Shown in pieces: positions 1-6,651 of a DNA stretch of 9,294 bases. Source of the stretch: Clostridia bacterium. GTDB lineage: Bacteria; Bacillota; Clostridia; DUPQ01. The stretch is from assembly GCA_030592355.1 (NCBI GenBank), contig JAUVJE010000091.1, positions 1 through 9,294 of the forward strand. The letters run 5' to 3'. The notes beneath the pieces were generated by a model that saw only the letters and a program-made list of their open reading frames with translations, did no database searches and was not told the origin of the DNA. Positions within the stretch are counted from its first letter, which is position 1; each line of letters starts with the position of its first letter. The position numbers were made by a program, and so were the translations under genes.

Positions 1-35
1 AAATTATTTATTAGGATTATGATGGAGGTAATCTA

Positions 36-1439
36 ATGGCTAAAAGTTTTAGTTTAGAGCCTAAAAAAGTGGCTCCGGTGGAAACACCAAACAGAAGAAT
101 CTGCACTGAGATACCGGTTCCGGAAAGCATACCGGTAATTGAGAAACTCAGGAAATTCGAACCCCGTTCAATGACAGGGCAGCCTTTGGTTGTTTGGGAT
201 AGGGCAGAGGGTTATAATGTCTATGACAAATATGGGAACAAGTGGATTGATTTCAGTTCAGGGGTTTTGGTTACAAATTCGGGGCATGCAAATCCTGCCG
301 TTAAAAAGGCTGCTTTGGCAATGATTGAGCATGGCTTGATGCACAATTACTGCTTCCCGACTGAAATAAGGTCGGAACTGGTTGAAAAGATGGTTGAAAT
401 TTCACCTGATCCTTTAAACAAGGTTTTCCTTCTGACTACCGGCTCTGAGGCCTGTGAATGCGCAATTAAACTTTCCAGAACATATGGGCAGAGTGTAGGC
501 GGAAAGAAAAAAATTAAAATAATTACATTTGACGACGATTTCCACGGAAGGACAATGGGTTCGCAGATGGCCGGCGGTTCGCCTGCCTCAAAAGAATGGA
601 TTGTTAACCAAGATCCTGATATGAATCAGGTTCCTTTTCCGAATTCATTTAAATATGAATGGGCGGATGAAACCCGTGATGATTATTCAGATGACAATTG
701 TTTTGGAATATGGATGGGTTTTCTTGAGAAGCAGGGTATTACTCCTGATACAATTGCTGCGTTCATGCCTGAAACTTTCCAGGGTGGCTGGGCACAGTTT
801 ATGCCGGTTGGTTTCGCGAAAAAACTGAGACAATTTTGCGACGACAATGATATTCTTCTCGTGTTTGACGAGGTTCAGGCAGGATTCGGACGCACAGGCA
901 AGTTGTTCAGTTTCCAGCATTATGGTATTAATGCAGACTTAGTGTGCTGTGGAAAAGGAATTTCCAGTTCGCTTCCTCTTTCAGCCGTAATAGGAAGACC
1001 GGAGGTAATGGATTTATACGGTCCCAATAAAATGACCAGCACGCATACCGGTAATCCTGTTTGTTGTGCCGCTGCACTGGCTAATATTGAATATATATTT
1101 GAAAATGATTTGATTGGGAAAAGCGCTGCCATGGGTGAAGTCTTGGAAAAACGTCTAGACAAAATAGTTGAGAAATATTCGGATTATATAGGTAATTGCA
1201 AGGGAAAAGGCCTTGTGAAGGCAATGGTTTTTGTAAAAAAAGGTACAAAAGACATTGCTCCTGACCTTGCGCACGAAATAGTAAAATTATCAATTGAAAA
1301 AGGACTGCTGTTCTTTGCTCCCGTTGGCGCAGGTTCAACCATTAAAGTATGCCCGCCGCTTATCATAACAAGAGAAGCATTGCTTGAAGGTCTTGATATA
1401 CTTGATGAGGCTATTGCCGAAGCAATCCTGGCTGGTTAA
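36..1439 (+). CDS. Class III PLP-dependent aminotransferase, substrate unknown
   Basis: A 467-residue fold-type I, class III aminotransferase that would move an amino group from an amine or amino acid to a keto acid, in the cytoplasm. Visible marks are the phosphate-binding TTGSEA (134-139), FHGRT (169-173), the PLP-ring aspartate in DEVQAGFGRTG (D278), the Schiff-base lysine K307 in CCGKGISSSLP, and THTGNP (336-341). The ATG follows GGAGG (24-28) with a 7-base gap, so the start is firm. Compared with GabT or ornithine aminotransferase, the substrate-side motifs differ. The usual QGEGG region reads QGGWAQ (249-254), and the C-terminal Arg before the PPL motif is Lys (K437 in TIKVCPPL). There is also an N-terminal extension of about 40 residues and extra sequence around 200-235. 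Class is certain; GABA, ornithine or acetylornithine should not be assumed as substrate. It is followed by a terminator and shows no operon partner downstream. Confidence 0.9.
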   Translation: MAKSFSLEPKKVAPVETPNRRICTEIPVPESIPVIEKLRKFEPRSMTGQPLVVWDRAEGYNVYDKYGNKWIDFSSGVLVTNSGHANPAVKKAALAMIEHGLMHNYCFPTEIRSELVEKMVEISPDPLNKVFLLTTGSEACECAIKLSRTYGQSVGGKKKIKIITFDDDFHGRTMGSQMAGGSPASKEWIVNQDPDMNQVPFPNSFKYEWADETRDDYSDDNCFGIWMGFLEKQGITPDTIAAFMPETFQGGWAQFMPVGFAKKLRQFCDDNDILLVFDEVQAGFGRTGKLFSFQHYGINADLVCCGKGISSSLPLSAVIGRPEVMDLYGPNKMTSTHTGNPVCCAAALANIEYIFENDLIGKSAAMGEVLEKRLDKIVEKYSDYIGNCKGKGLVKAMVFVKKGTKDIAPDLAHEIVKLSIEKGLLFFAPVGAGSTIKVCPPLIITREALLEGLDILDEAIAEAILAG

Positions 1440-1470
1440 ATCAGATTCACCGCAATACATGTACACATTC

Positions 1471-1513
1471 AACCACTGGAATTGATTTTACATCATCCAG
1501 TGGTTTTATTTAG
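1471..1513 (+). terminator. Intrinsic terminator after the aminotransferase gene
   Basis: AACCACTGGA (1471-1480) pairs perfectly with TCCAGTGGTT (1496-1505), giving a 10-bp stem with a 15-base loop. A T-rich tract (TTATTTAG) follows. It begins 31 bases after the aminotransferase stop codon. The same stem core recurs at 6606-6641. Confidence 0.85.
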
Positions 1514-1606
1514 TTTTGTACTGCTTACTCCGTTTCCATCGGTTTGATACGCACTTGTTTATTTTTATAAACGCCGTTTGTATAAAACCTCGAAAAACTC
1601 GTCTGA
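1471..1606 (+). repeat. Structured intergenic repeat, copy A (with terminator)
   Basis: This stretch aligns with 6606-6745. Shared blocks in the same order are AACCACTGGA (1471), CCAGTGGTTTT (1497), GCTTACTCCGTT (1523), CACTTGTTTAT (1552), GCCG (1573) and CGTCTGA (1600). The second half folds into a hairpin, GTTTAT (1557-1562), TTTT loop, ATAAAC (1567-1572). An outer pairing of ATAC (1547-1550) with GTAT (1580-1583) extends as TTT/AAA across a one-base bulge. No open reading frame or protein-like pattern is apparent. It may be an interspersed repeat or a structured RNA tail; orientation is assigned only from the terminator. Confidence 0.65.
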
Positions 1607-1661
1607 AGCTGAATTTCCTGCGCCAGTAAAAGCAATTTCTACAGGTTTATTTCGCTCAAAC

Positions 1662-1711
1662 ATCTGACACATATCAGATTTAGCGCCGTTATGAATATAA
1701 TTCAAACGGCG
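1662..1711 (+). other. Tandem stem-loops; second may be a weak terminator
   Basis: ATCTGA (1662-1667) pairs with TCAGAT (1674-1679) around a six-base loop. Four bases on, CGCCGTT (1684-1690) pairs with AACGGCG (1705-1711), with TGAA/TTCA pairing inside it across a one-base bulge. The following ATTTCTTTCTT is only moderately T-rich, so termination is possible but not clear. CAAACGGCG (1703-1711) is also fully complementary to CGCCGTTTG at 1572-1580 in repeat copy A, so an alternative long-range pairing exists. Confidence 0.5.
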
Positions 1712-1846
1712 ATTTCTTTCTTAAACTTGCCCTAGGCATATTTAAGATAGGCTGCTATTTGTTTATGTAGGCTTTGAATGGTTTTATTTTGAGAATAAAT
1801 TTATGTCCATATCAAGAGTATATTAAGGAGCATGCCCGGATTCAGC

Positions 1847-1851
1847 GGAGG
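1847..1851 (+). promoter_or_regulatory. Ribosome binding site supporting a GTG start for rodA
   Basis: GGAGG lies 11 bases before GTG 1863. The spacing is long but usable. The first in-frame ATG (1908) has only a weak AGG before it, so the GTG is preferred but not certain. Confidence 0.5.
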
Positions 1852-1862
1852 TTTAGTGATTT

Positions 1863-3041
1863 GTGATTGCATTTGGGTGGGGAATTAGTGATAATGTAGG
1901 TAAGAAAATGCGGGAGTTGTCATTGTTCAATAAAGTCAAGAGGATAAATATCCTTTCAAAATTTGATATTGTTTTGTTTATACTGGTTGGGATGATCACA
2001 GCTTTTGGTTTTATTGTGCTGAGAAGTGCAACTGCTACAATGAACACCGGGTCGCAAATTATAAGAACCCAGATAATCAGCATAAGTCTCGGAGTCACTG
2101 TTGCTATTATTTTAAACTTCATTGATTATGAGTATTACAAAGTGCTGGGTTTTGCTTTTTACGGCGTAACGCTGTTTCTTTTGATATATGTTCTGTTTTT
2201 TGGATATGGTAAAGATATTCCCGGAATTGGCTCAAACAGCTGGATTGAAATAGGTGGTTTTATGTTCCAGCCTGCAGAGCTTGCTAAAATCACTTACATG
2301 ATGGTGATACCTGCTTTTTTAGCCAAGCTCAAGGAAGAATTTAATGCCAGGGATTTTTTCCTTATAATTGGGTTTGCAGTTGCTCCGATTGCACTGATTT
2401 TGATGCAAACCGATTTGGGAACCGCAATGGTTATCACCGCAGGTTTTCTCGGCGTAGTTTTTGTTTATGGCATAAAATACAGATACGTGTTAATTGTAAT
2501 GGGGCTTTCGGCCATAGCGGCTCCTCTGATATGGTTTTATGTTTTAGCGAAATACCAAAGGGATAGAATCATAACCCTTATAAATCCACTGCAGGATTTG
2601 GAAGGAATAGGCTATCAGACCGAAAAAGCAAGAATCGCAATCGGAAGCGGGCAATTGAACGGGCGAGGTCTTTTCAACGGGTTGCAGAGCCAGCAGAATG
2701 GTGCCATCCCGGTAAAGGAATCTGATTTTATTTTTTCGGTCATCGGTGAGGAACTGGGTTTCATTGGCTCGGTTTTATTAATATTATTAATGGTATTAAT
2801 TCTTCTTTGGTGCGTACGTGTTGCAATTAAAGCGAAGGACAACTACGGTTCATACATGGTAATGGGACTCACCATAATGCTGGCATTCCATTTTATTGAA
2901 AATATTGGAATGAATATAGGGATACTTCCGGTTACAGGTATTCCACTGCCTTTTATTAGCGCAGGGGGTAGTGCCATGCTTAGCAATTACATGGCAATAG
3001 GTCTGATAATGTCAGTTTCGGCAAGAAGTCGCTTGACGTAA
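1863..3041 (+). CDS. rodA: RodA-type SEDS peptidoglycan glycosyltransferase
   Basis: An integral membrane protein of 392 residues with about ten hydrophobic segments. It belongs to the SEDS family (RodA/FtsW/SpoVE), which polymerises lipid II glycan strands together with a class B penicillin-binding protein. Visible family motifs are IGSNSWIEIGG (122-132), FQPAEL (135-140), MQTDLGTAM (181-189), YQRDRI (231-236), GYQTEKARIAIGSG (250-263), ESDFIF (286-291) with D288 as the likely catalytic aspartate, and GIPLPFISAGGSAML (359-373). NGLQSQ (272-277) and NIGM (347-350) resemble RodA more than FtsW, so elongation is the likelier role; sporulation (SpoVE-like) is not excluded. The start is GTG; ATG 1908 would remove 15 residues and is a fair alternative. 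No mreBCD, penicillin-binding protein or division gene is adjacent, so this may be one of several paralogues. Confidence 0.88.
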   Translation: MIAFGWGISDNVGKKMRELSLFNKVKRINILSKFDIVLFILVGMITAFGFIVLRSATATMNTGSQIIRTQIISISLGVTVAIILNFIDYEYYKVLGFAFYGVTLFLLIYVLFFGYGKDIPGIGSNSWIEIGGFMFQPAELAKITYMMVIPAFLAKLKEEFNARDFFLIIGFAVAPIALILMQTDLGTAMVITAGFLGVVFVYGIKYRYVLIVMGLSAIAAPLIWFYVLAKYQRDRIITLINPLQDLEGIGYQTEKARIAIGSGQLNGRGLFNGLQSQQNGAIPVKESDFIFSVIGEELGFIGSVLLILLMVLILLWCVRVAIKAKDNYGSYMVMGLTIMLAFHFIENIGMNIGILPVTGIPLPFISAGGSAMLSNYMAIGLIMSVSARSRLT

Positions 3042-3054
3042 AAAACTTTTTTTC

Positions 3055-3071
3055 TGCAAATGATGTTTGCA
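3055..3071 (+). other. Small stem-loop after rodA
   Basis: TGCAAA (3055-3060) pairs with TTTGCA (3066-3071) around a five-base loop, 14 bases after the rodA stop. No T tract follows it, so it is not a classical intrinsic terminator. It might act as a 3' stabilising or weak pause structure. Confidence 0.35.
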
Positions 3072-3128
3072 AACTAACTATGGATATTTAAAACACTAAT
3101 TTTGTAACAAAAATTCGGTATATTTGTA

Positions 3129-3158
3129 TTGCATCCGTAATGCTGTTTATACTATAAT
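3129..3158 (+). promoter_or_regulatory. Sigma-A-like promoter for the transcarboxylase operon
   Basis: A perfect TATAAT sits at 3153-3158. A weak -35 candidate TTGCAT lies at 3129-3134 with an 18-base spacer. Transcription would start around 3165, leaving a leader of about 50 bases before ATG 3215. An interrupted palindrome, TTTTGT-A-ACAAAA (3100-3112), lies just upstream and could be a regulator site. Confidence 0.6.
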
Positions 3159-3202
3159 TGTCCTTGATACATAAAAATCAGTACTATGTGTTTAATTTTA
3201 CT

Positions 3203-3207
3203 GGAGG
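3203..3207 (+). promoter_or_regulatory. Ribosome binding site deciding the mmdA start
   Basis: GGAGG lies 7 bases before ATG 3215, the best spacing available. ATG 3209 in the same frame is one base away, which is too close. An upstream in-frame TTG (3158) overlaps the -10 box, so it cannot be the start of a transcript made from this promoter. Confidence 0.8.
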
Positions 3208-3214
3208 CATGAGC

Positions 3215-4759
3215 ATGGTTGAAAAGATAAATGAACTTCGCGCCAAGAAGAAAAAGCTTGAATTAGGCGGAGGTCAGAAAAAAATCGATGGACAGCATTC
3301 CAAAGGGAAGATGACTGCAAGGGAGCGGCTTGCTGCTTTTTACGACGAGGGAACCTTTATAGAAATTGATGCATTTGTTGAAACGCGATGCATTGATTTT
3401 GGTATGCAGGACAAGAAAATGCCGGGAGACGGCGTTGTAACAGGTTACGGAAATGTTGAAGGAAGACTGGTTTTTGCATCAGCACAGGACTTTACGGTAA
3501 TCGGTGGGTCTCTTGGGGAAATGCATGCAAAAAAAATTACAAAAATGATGGACATGGCCATGAAAATGGGAGCGCCCGTAGTTAGTATCAATGATTCCGG
3601 AGGAGCAAGGATTCACGAAGGAATAGATGCGCTGTCGGGATTTGGCGAAATCTTCTACAGAAACACCATGGCATCAGGCGTAATTCCTCAAATCTCCGTA
3701 ATTATGGGGCCCTGTGCAGGAGGAGCCGTATATTCACCGGCTATTACAGATTTTATATTGATGGTTGAAAATACCAGTCAGCTTTTTATAACCGGTCCTT
3801 CTGTCATTAAAGCTGTGACAGGGGAAGATGTTTCGATGCAGGATCTCGGAGGCGCAGCGGTACACAATGAAAAAAGCGGGAATGCTCATTTCAGTTTTGC
3901 AAATGAAGACGAGTGTATTGCAGGACTTAAAAAACTTATTTCATATTTGCCTGATAATAATCTATCAGGAGCACCGAAAACAGAGACAGATGATGACCTT
4001 TCAAGGGTGTCGGCAAAAATATACGATATTATACCCGAGAATATTAACGTAGCCTATAATGTAAAGGATGTTATAGCGGAAGTTGTTGATAACGGCGATT
4101 TTATGGAAATACAGGCAGGTTATGCTAAAAATATTGTAATAGGATTTGCCCGTTTTAATGGTAGAAGCGTTGGAATCGTAGCAAATAATCCATCGCATCT
4201 GGCCGGTTCACTCGATGTAAATTCATCTGATAAAGCCGCACGATTCATAAGATTCTGTGATTCTTTTAATATTCCGCTTGTTACTTTCACTGATGTTCCG
4301 GGTTATTTCCCCGGAGTTGAACAGGAGTACAACGGAATTATCAGGCATGGAGCCAAACTACTATATGCTTTCTCGGAAGCGTCTGTTCCCAAAATAAACA
4401 TTATAATGAGAAAAGCTTATGGAGGCGCGTACATTGCTATGAACAGTAAGCATTTAGGTGCGGACGTGGTTTATGCATGGCCCACAGCTGAAATCGCAGT
4501 TATGGGTGCCGAAGGTGCAGCAAATATCATATTTAGAAGAGATATTGCCAACAGCGACGATCCTGTGACTTTAAGAGGAGAAAAAATTGAAGAATACAGG
4601 CAGATGTTTTCAAATCCATATGTAGCGGCTTCAAAAGGATATGTAGACGATGTAATCGACCCCGCGGCAACAAGAGCATATATTGCAAGCGCATTAGAAA
4701 TGCTACAGTCAAAAAGAGAAGAACGCCCAAAGAAAAAACACGGAAATATTCCGTTATAA
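3215..4759 (+). CDS. mmdA: Acyl-CoA carboxyltransferase subunit (MmdA / transcarboxylase 12S type)
   Basis: A 514-residue soluble carboxyltransferase with two crotonase-like halves, of the family that includes methylmalonyl-CoA decarboxylase alpha, propionyl-CoA carboxylase beta and the Propionibacterium transcarboxylase 12S subunit. It moves carboxyl groups between carboxybiotin and an acyl-CoA. Counting from ATG 3215, the glycine-rich oxyanion-hole motifs are SGGARIHEG (128-136) and GPCAGGA (165-171) in the first half and RKAYGGAYIAM (399-409) in the second. The tail, including KIEEYR, DDVIDP and KKKHGN, is close to the 12S/MmdA C-terminus as I remember it. At the acyl-pocket position where PccB has Asp (D422 in Streptomyces), this protein has Ile (407). 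It is the first gene of a three-gene operon; the biotin carrier starts 18 bases after its stop. Methylmalonyl-CoA is the likeliest substrate, but malonyl- or other acyl-CoA is possible. Confidence 0.9.
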   Translation: MVEKINELRAKKKKLELGGGQKKIDGQHSKGKMTARERLAAFYDEGTFIEIDAFVETRCIDFGMQDKKMPGDGVVTGYGNVEGRLVFASAQDFTVIGGSLGEMHAKKITKMMDMAMKMGAPVVSINDSGGARIHEGIDALSGFGEIFYRNTMASGVIPQISVIMGPCAGGAVYSPAITDFILMVENTSQLFITGPSVIKAVTGEDVSMQDLGGAAVHNEKSGNAHFSFANEDECIAGLKKLISYLPDNNLSGAPKTETDDDLSRVSAKIYDIIPENINVAYNVKDVIAEVVDNGDFMEIQAGYAKNIVIGFARFNGRSVGIVANNPSHLAGSLDVNSSDKAARFIRFCDSFNIPLVTFTDVPGYFPGVEQEYNGIIRHGAKLLYAFSEASVPKINIIMRKAYGGAYIAMNSKHLGADVVYAWPTAEIAVMGAEGAANIIFRRDIANSDDPVTLRGEKIEEYRQMFSNPYVAASKGYVDDVIDPAATRAYIASALEMLQSKREERPKKKHGNIPL

Positions 4760-4777
4760 TATCAGGAGGATTGATTA

Positions 4778-5149
4778 ATGAACAAATATAAAATTAAGGT
4801 AAACGGTAAAGAGTACGAAGTAGAAGTAGAACAGATAGGCGGAGATCCGGTTGTAACCGCAGCAACGCCCAAAGCCGCTCCAGCGGCGACCGCTCCCGCA
4901 GCTTCAACAGCTCCAAAAAAACAGGGAACGGTTGGAAGCATAAAAATAACTGCTCCGATGCCGGGAACTATTCTTGGTGTAAAAGTTGCCGTAGGCGACA
5001 GTGTTGAAAAGGGACAGACTCTTCTTGTTCTAGAAGCCATGAAAATGGAAAATGAAATTGCAGCTCCGGAAGCCGGTACGGTATCATCGATTGATGTTGA
5101 GACCGGTATGTCCGTTGAATCAGGACAGTTGCTCGCATCATTAAGCTGA
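4778..5149 (+). CDS. Biotin carboxyl carrier protein (biotin/lipoyl attachment domain)
   Basis: A 123-residue free-standing biotin carrier. A short beta-rich N-terminus (1-22) is followed by an Ala/Pro-rich flexible linker (about 28-46) and a biotinyl domain (about 52-123). The biotin lysine is K89 within EAMKMENEI, the canonical motif modified by biotin protein ligase, which must be encoded elsewhere. AGGAGGA lies 7 bases before the ATG. It is sandwiched between the two carboxyltransferase genes, 18 bases after one and 16 before the next. It therefore most likely carries carboxyl groups between their active sites, like the 1.3S subunit of transcarboxylase or the gamma-type carrier of biotin-dependent decarboxylases. 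No biotin carboxylase gene is nearby, so ATP-dependent carboxylation is not indicated here. Confidence 0.93.
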   Translation: MNKYKIKVNGKEYEVEVEQIGGDPVVTAATPKAAPAATAPAASTAPKKQGTVGSIKITAPMPGTILGVKVAVGDSVEKGQTLLVLEAMKMENEIAAPEAGTVSSIDVETGMSVESGQLLASLS

Positions 5150-5165
5150 TTCGGGAGGAATCATT

Positions 5166-6566
5166 ATGGGAAAGAAATTAAAAATAACAGATACAATACT
5201 GAGGGACGCTCATCAGTCGCTCATAGCAACCAGGATGACCACAGATGAAATGCTCCCCATACTGGGTAAACTTGACCAGGTAGGGTACCATTCTTTGGAA
5301 ATGTGGGGAGGAGCCACTTTTGATTCATGTCTTAGATTTCTTAATGAAGATCCTTGGGAAAGACTTAGAAAAATCAGGGCGGGTGCCCCGAATACCAAAC
5401 TCCAGATGTTGCTAAGAGGACAAAACATACTCGGATATAAACATTACCCCGATGATGTAGTTGAATATTTCGTTCAAAAATCCGTCTATAACGGAATAGA
5501 TATTATAAGAATATTCGATGCGCTGAACGACCCCAGGAATCTTGAAGTTGCGATGAAAGCAACTAAGAAAGAGGGCGGGCATGCGCAGGGAACAATTTGT
5601 TACACCATTAGCCCGGTGCATGATACAGAACAGTATTTAAAAGATGCCAGGGGGCTTGTTGAAGCCGGAGCCGACTCAATCTGTATCAAGGATATGGCCG
5701 GTTTATTACTTCCTTACAGAGCATTTGAATTGATTAAGGCGATAAAGGAGGAAGTTGATCTTCCGATTCAGCTGCACACACATGCGACCAGCGGAACTGC
5801 AAACATGGTTTACATTAAAGCTGTTGAGGCTGGAATTGATATCATTGATACAGCTGTTTCGCCCCTTTCGATGGGAACGGCGCAGCCGGCCACAGAACCG
5901 ATTATCATGGCTTTTAAAGATACCGAATATGACACCGGACTTGATGTCAATTTAGTAAATGAAATAGCGGATTACTTCAGGCCGTTAAGAGAGAAATATC
6001 TTGCAAACGGGTTGCTGAATCCAAAGGTTCTCGGGGTAAATATAAAGACAATGCTTTATCAGGTTCCGGGCGGAATGCTTTCCAACCTCGTTAATCAACT
6101 TAAGCAGGCAGGCAAAGAAGAATTGTATGAAGCTGTACTTGAGGAAGTGCCAAGGGTCAGGGAAGAGTTAGGATTCCCGCCGCTGGTTACGCCAACAAGT
6201 CAGATTGTCGGGACACAGGCTGTCATGAACGTCATTTCAGGTGAAAGATACAAAATGATACCAAATGAGTCCAAAGCACTTGTAAGGGGAGAATACGGAC
6301 GTACTCCGGTGCCAATCAGTAAAGATATGATTAAACTAATACTCGGTGATGAAGAGCCTATAACCTGCAGACCCGCAGATTTGATTGAACCTGGTCTTGA
6401 TAGATTCAGAAACGAAATGAAAGAATATCTCGAGCAGGAAGAGGATGTGCTTTCATACGCACTATTCCCGAAGGTTGCAGTAAATTTCTTTGAGCAGCGC
6501 AGAGCGGAAAAGTACAAGATTGATAAGGATATGGTGGATATGGAAAACGCGGTTCACCCAATCTGA
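5166..6566 (+). CDS. oadA: Pyruvate/oxaloacetate carboxyltransferase subunit (OadA / transcarboxylase 5S type)
   Basis: A 466-residue TIM-barrel carboxyltransferase of the family shared by oxaloacetate decarboxylase alpha, transcarboxylase 5S and the pyruvate carboxylase CT domain. It transfers CO2 between oxaloacetate/pyruvate and carrier biotin. Metal and catalytic marks are RDAHQS (13-18, with metal ligand D14), LRGQNILGY (83-91), the probable carbamylated lysine K175 in IKDMAG, and the HTH metal pair (H204, H206). The conserved C-terminal PYC_OADA region includes QVPGGMLSNL (299-308). The protein ends there, about 120 residues shorter than OadA proteins with a fused biotin domain, because the carrier is the separate upstream gene. 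GGGAGGA lies just before the ATG. It is the last gene of the operon and is followed by a terminator. No membrane beta subunit follows, so a soluble transcarboxylase or decarboxylase is more likely than a sodium pump. Confidence 0.9.
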   Translation: MGKKLKITDTILRDAHQSLIATRMTTDEMLPILGKLDQVGYHSLEMWGGATFDSCLRFLNEDPWERLRKIRAGAPNTKLQMLLRGQNILGYKHYPDDVVEYFVQKSVYNGIDIIRIFDALNDPRNLEVAMKATKKEGGHAQGTICYTISPVHDTEQYLKDARGLVEAGADSICIKDMAGLLLPYRAFELIKAIKEEVDLPIQLHTHATSGTANMVYIKAVEAGIDIIDTAVSPLSMGTAQPATEPIIMAFKDTEYDTGLDVNLVNEIADYFRPLREKYLANGLLNPKVLGVNIKTMLYQVPGGMLSNLVNQLKQAGKEELYEAVLEEVPRVREELGFPPLVTPTSQIVGTQAVMNVISGERYKMIPNESKALVRGEYGRTPVPISKDMIKLILGDEEPITCRPADLIEPGLDRFRNEMKEYLEQEEDVLSYALFPKVAVNFFEQRRAEKYKIDKDMVDMENAVHPI

Positions 6567-6605
6567 TGGGTTAATTTAGCTTCAACATATGGCATAAAAA
6601 GAAAC

Positions 6606-6651
6606 AACCACTGGACTTCAATCATAATTTGACCAGTGGTTTTGTTTTGTT
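6606..6651 (+). terminator. Intrinsic terminator ending the transcarboxylase operon
   Basis: AACCACTGG (6606-6614) pairs with CCAGTGGTT (6633-6641), a 9-bp stem with an 18-base loop, followed by TTGTTTTGTTTTT. It starts 40 bases after the last stop codon. The stem core is identical to that of the terminator at 1471-1505. Confidence 0.88.

Larger units (their letters stand above)
1440..1862. other. 423-base non-coding gap between aminotransferase and rodA
   Basis: The gap holds the terminator and repeat copy A (1471-1606), then two tight stem-loops (1662-1679 and 1684-1711), then about 130 AT-rich bases leading to the rodA ribosome binding site. No convincing gene was found on either strand. 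TATATT (1819-1824) could be a -10 box for rodA, but no matching -35 element is visible, so the rodA promoter is not assigned. Confidence 0.7.

Noticed and set aside
1819..1824. TATATT as the -10 box of a rodA promoter.
   Set aside because: No acceptable -35 element lies 16-18 bases upstream, and such hexamers are common in AT-rich DNA.
1440..1862. A decayed gene or transposase remnant in the long gap.
   Set aside because: No residual protein pattern was seen on either strand; the conserved signal follows stems and loops rather than codons.
1832..1888. An 18-codon frame with AAGGAG just upstream, overlapping the start of rodA, as a possible leader peptide.
   Set aside because: The AAGGAG is only one base from the ATG, too close for efficient initiation, and the peptide has no recognisable pattern.
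4762..5040. A 92-codon reverse-strand frame opposite the biotin carrier gene.
   Set aside because: It is the mirror of the Ala/Pro-rich linker and biotin domain coding region, without its own ribosome binding site or protein family features.
6200..6517. A 105-codon reverse-strand frame inside the 5S/OadA-type gene.
   Set aside because: The forward frame is a conserved full-length family member; the reverse frame has low-complexity Ser/Leu composition and no initiation signal.
6556..6571. Hairpin ACCCA/TGGGT around the stop codon at 6564-6566.
   Set aside because: The five-bp stem has no T tract and lies 35 bases before a much better terminator, so it is probably incidental.
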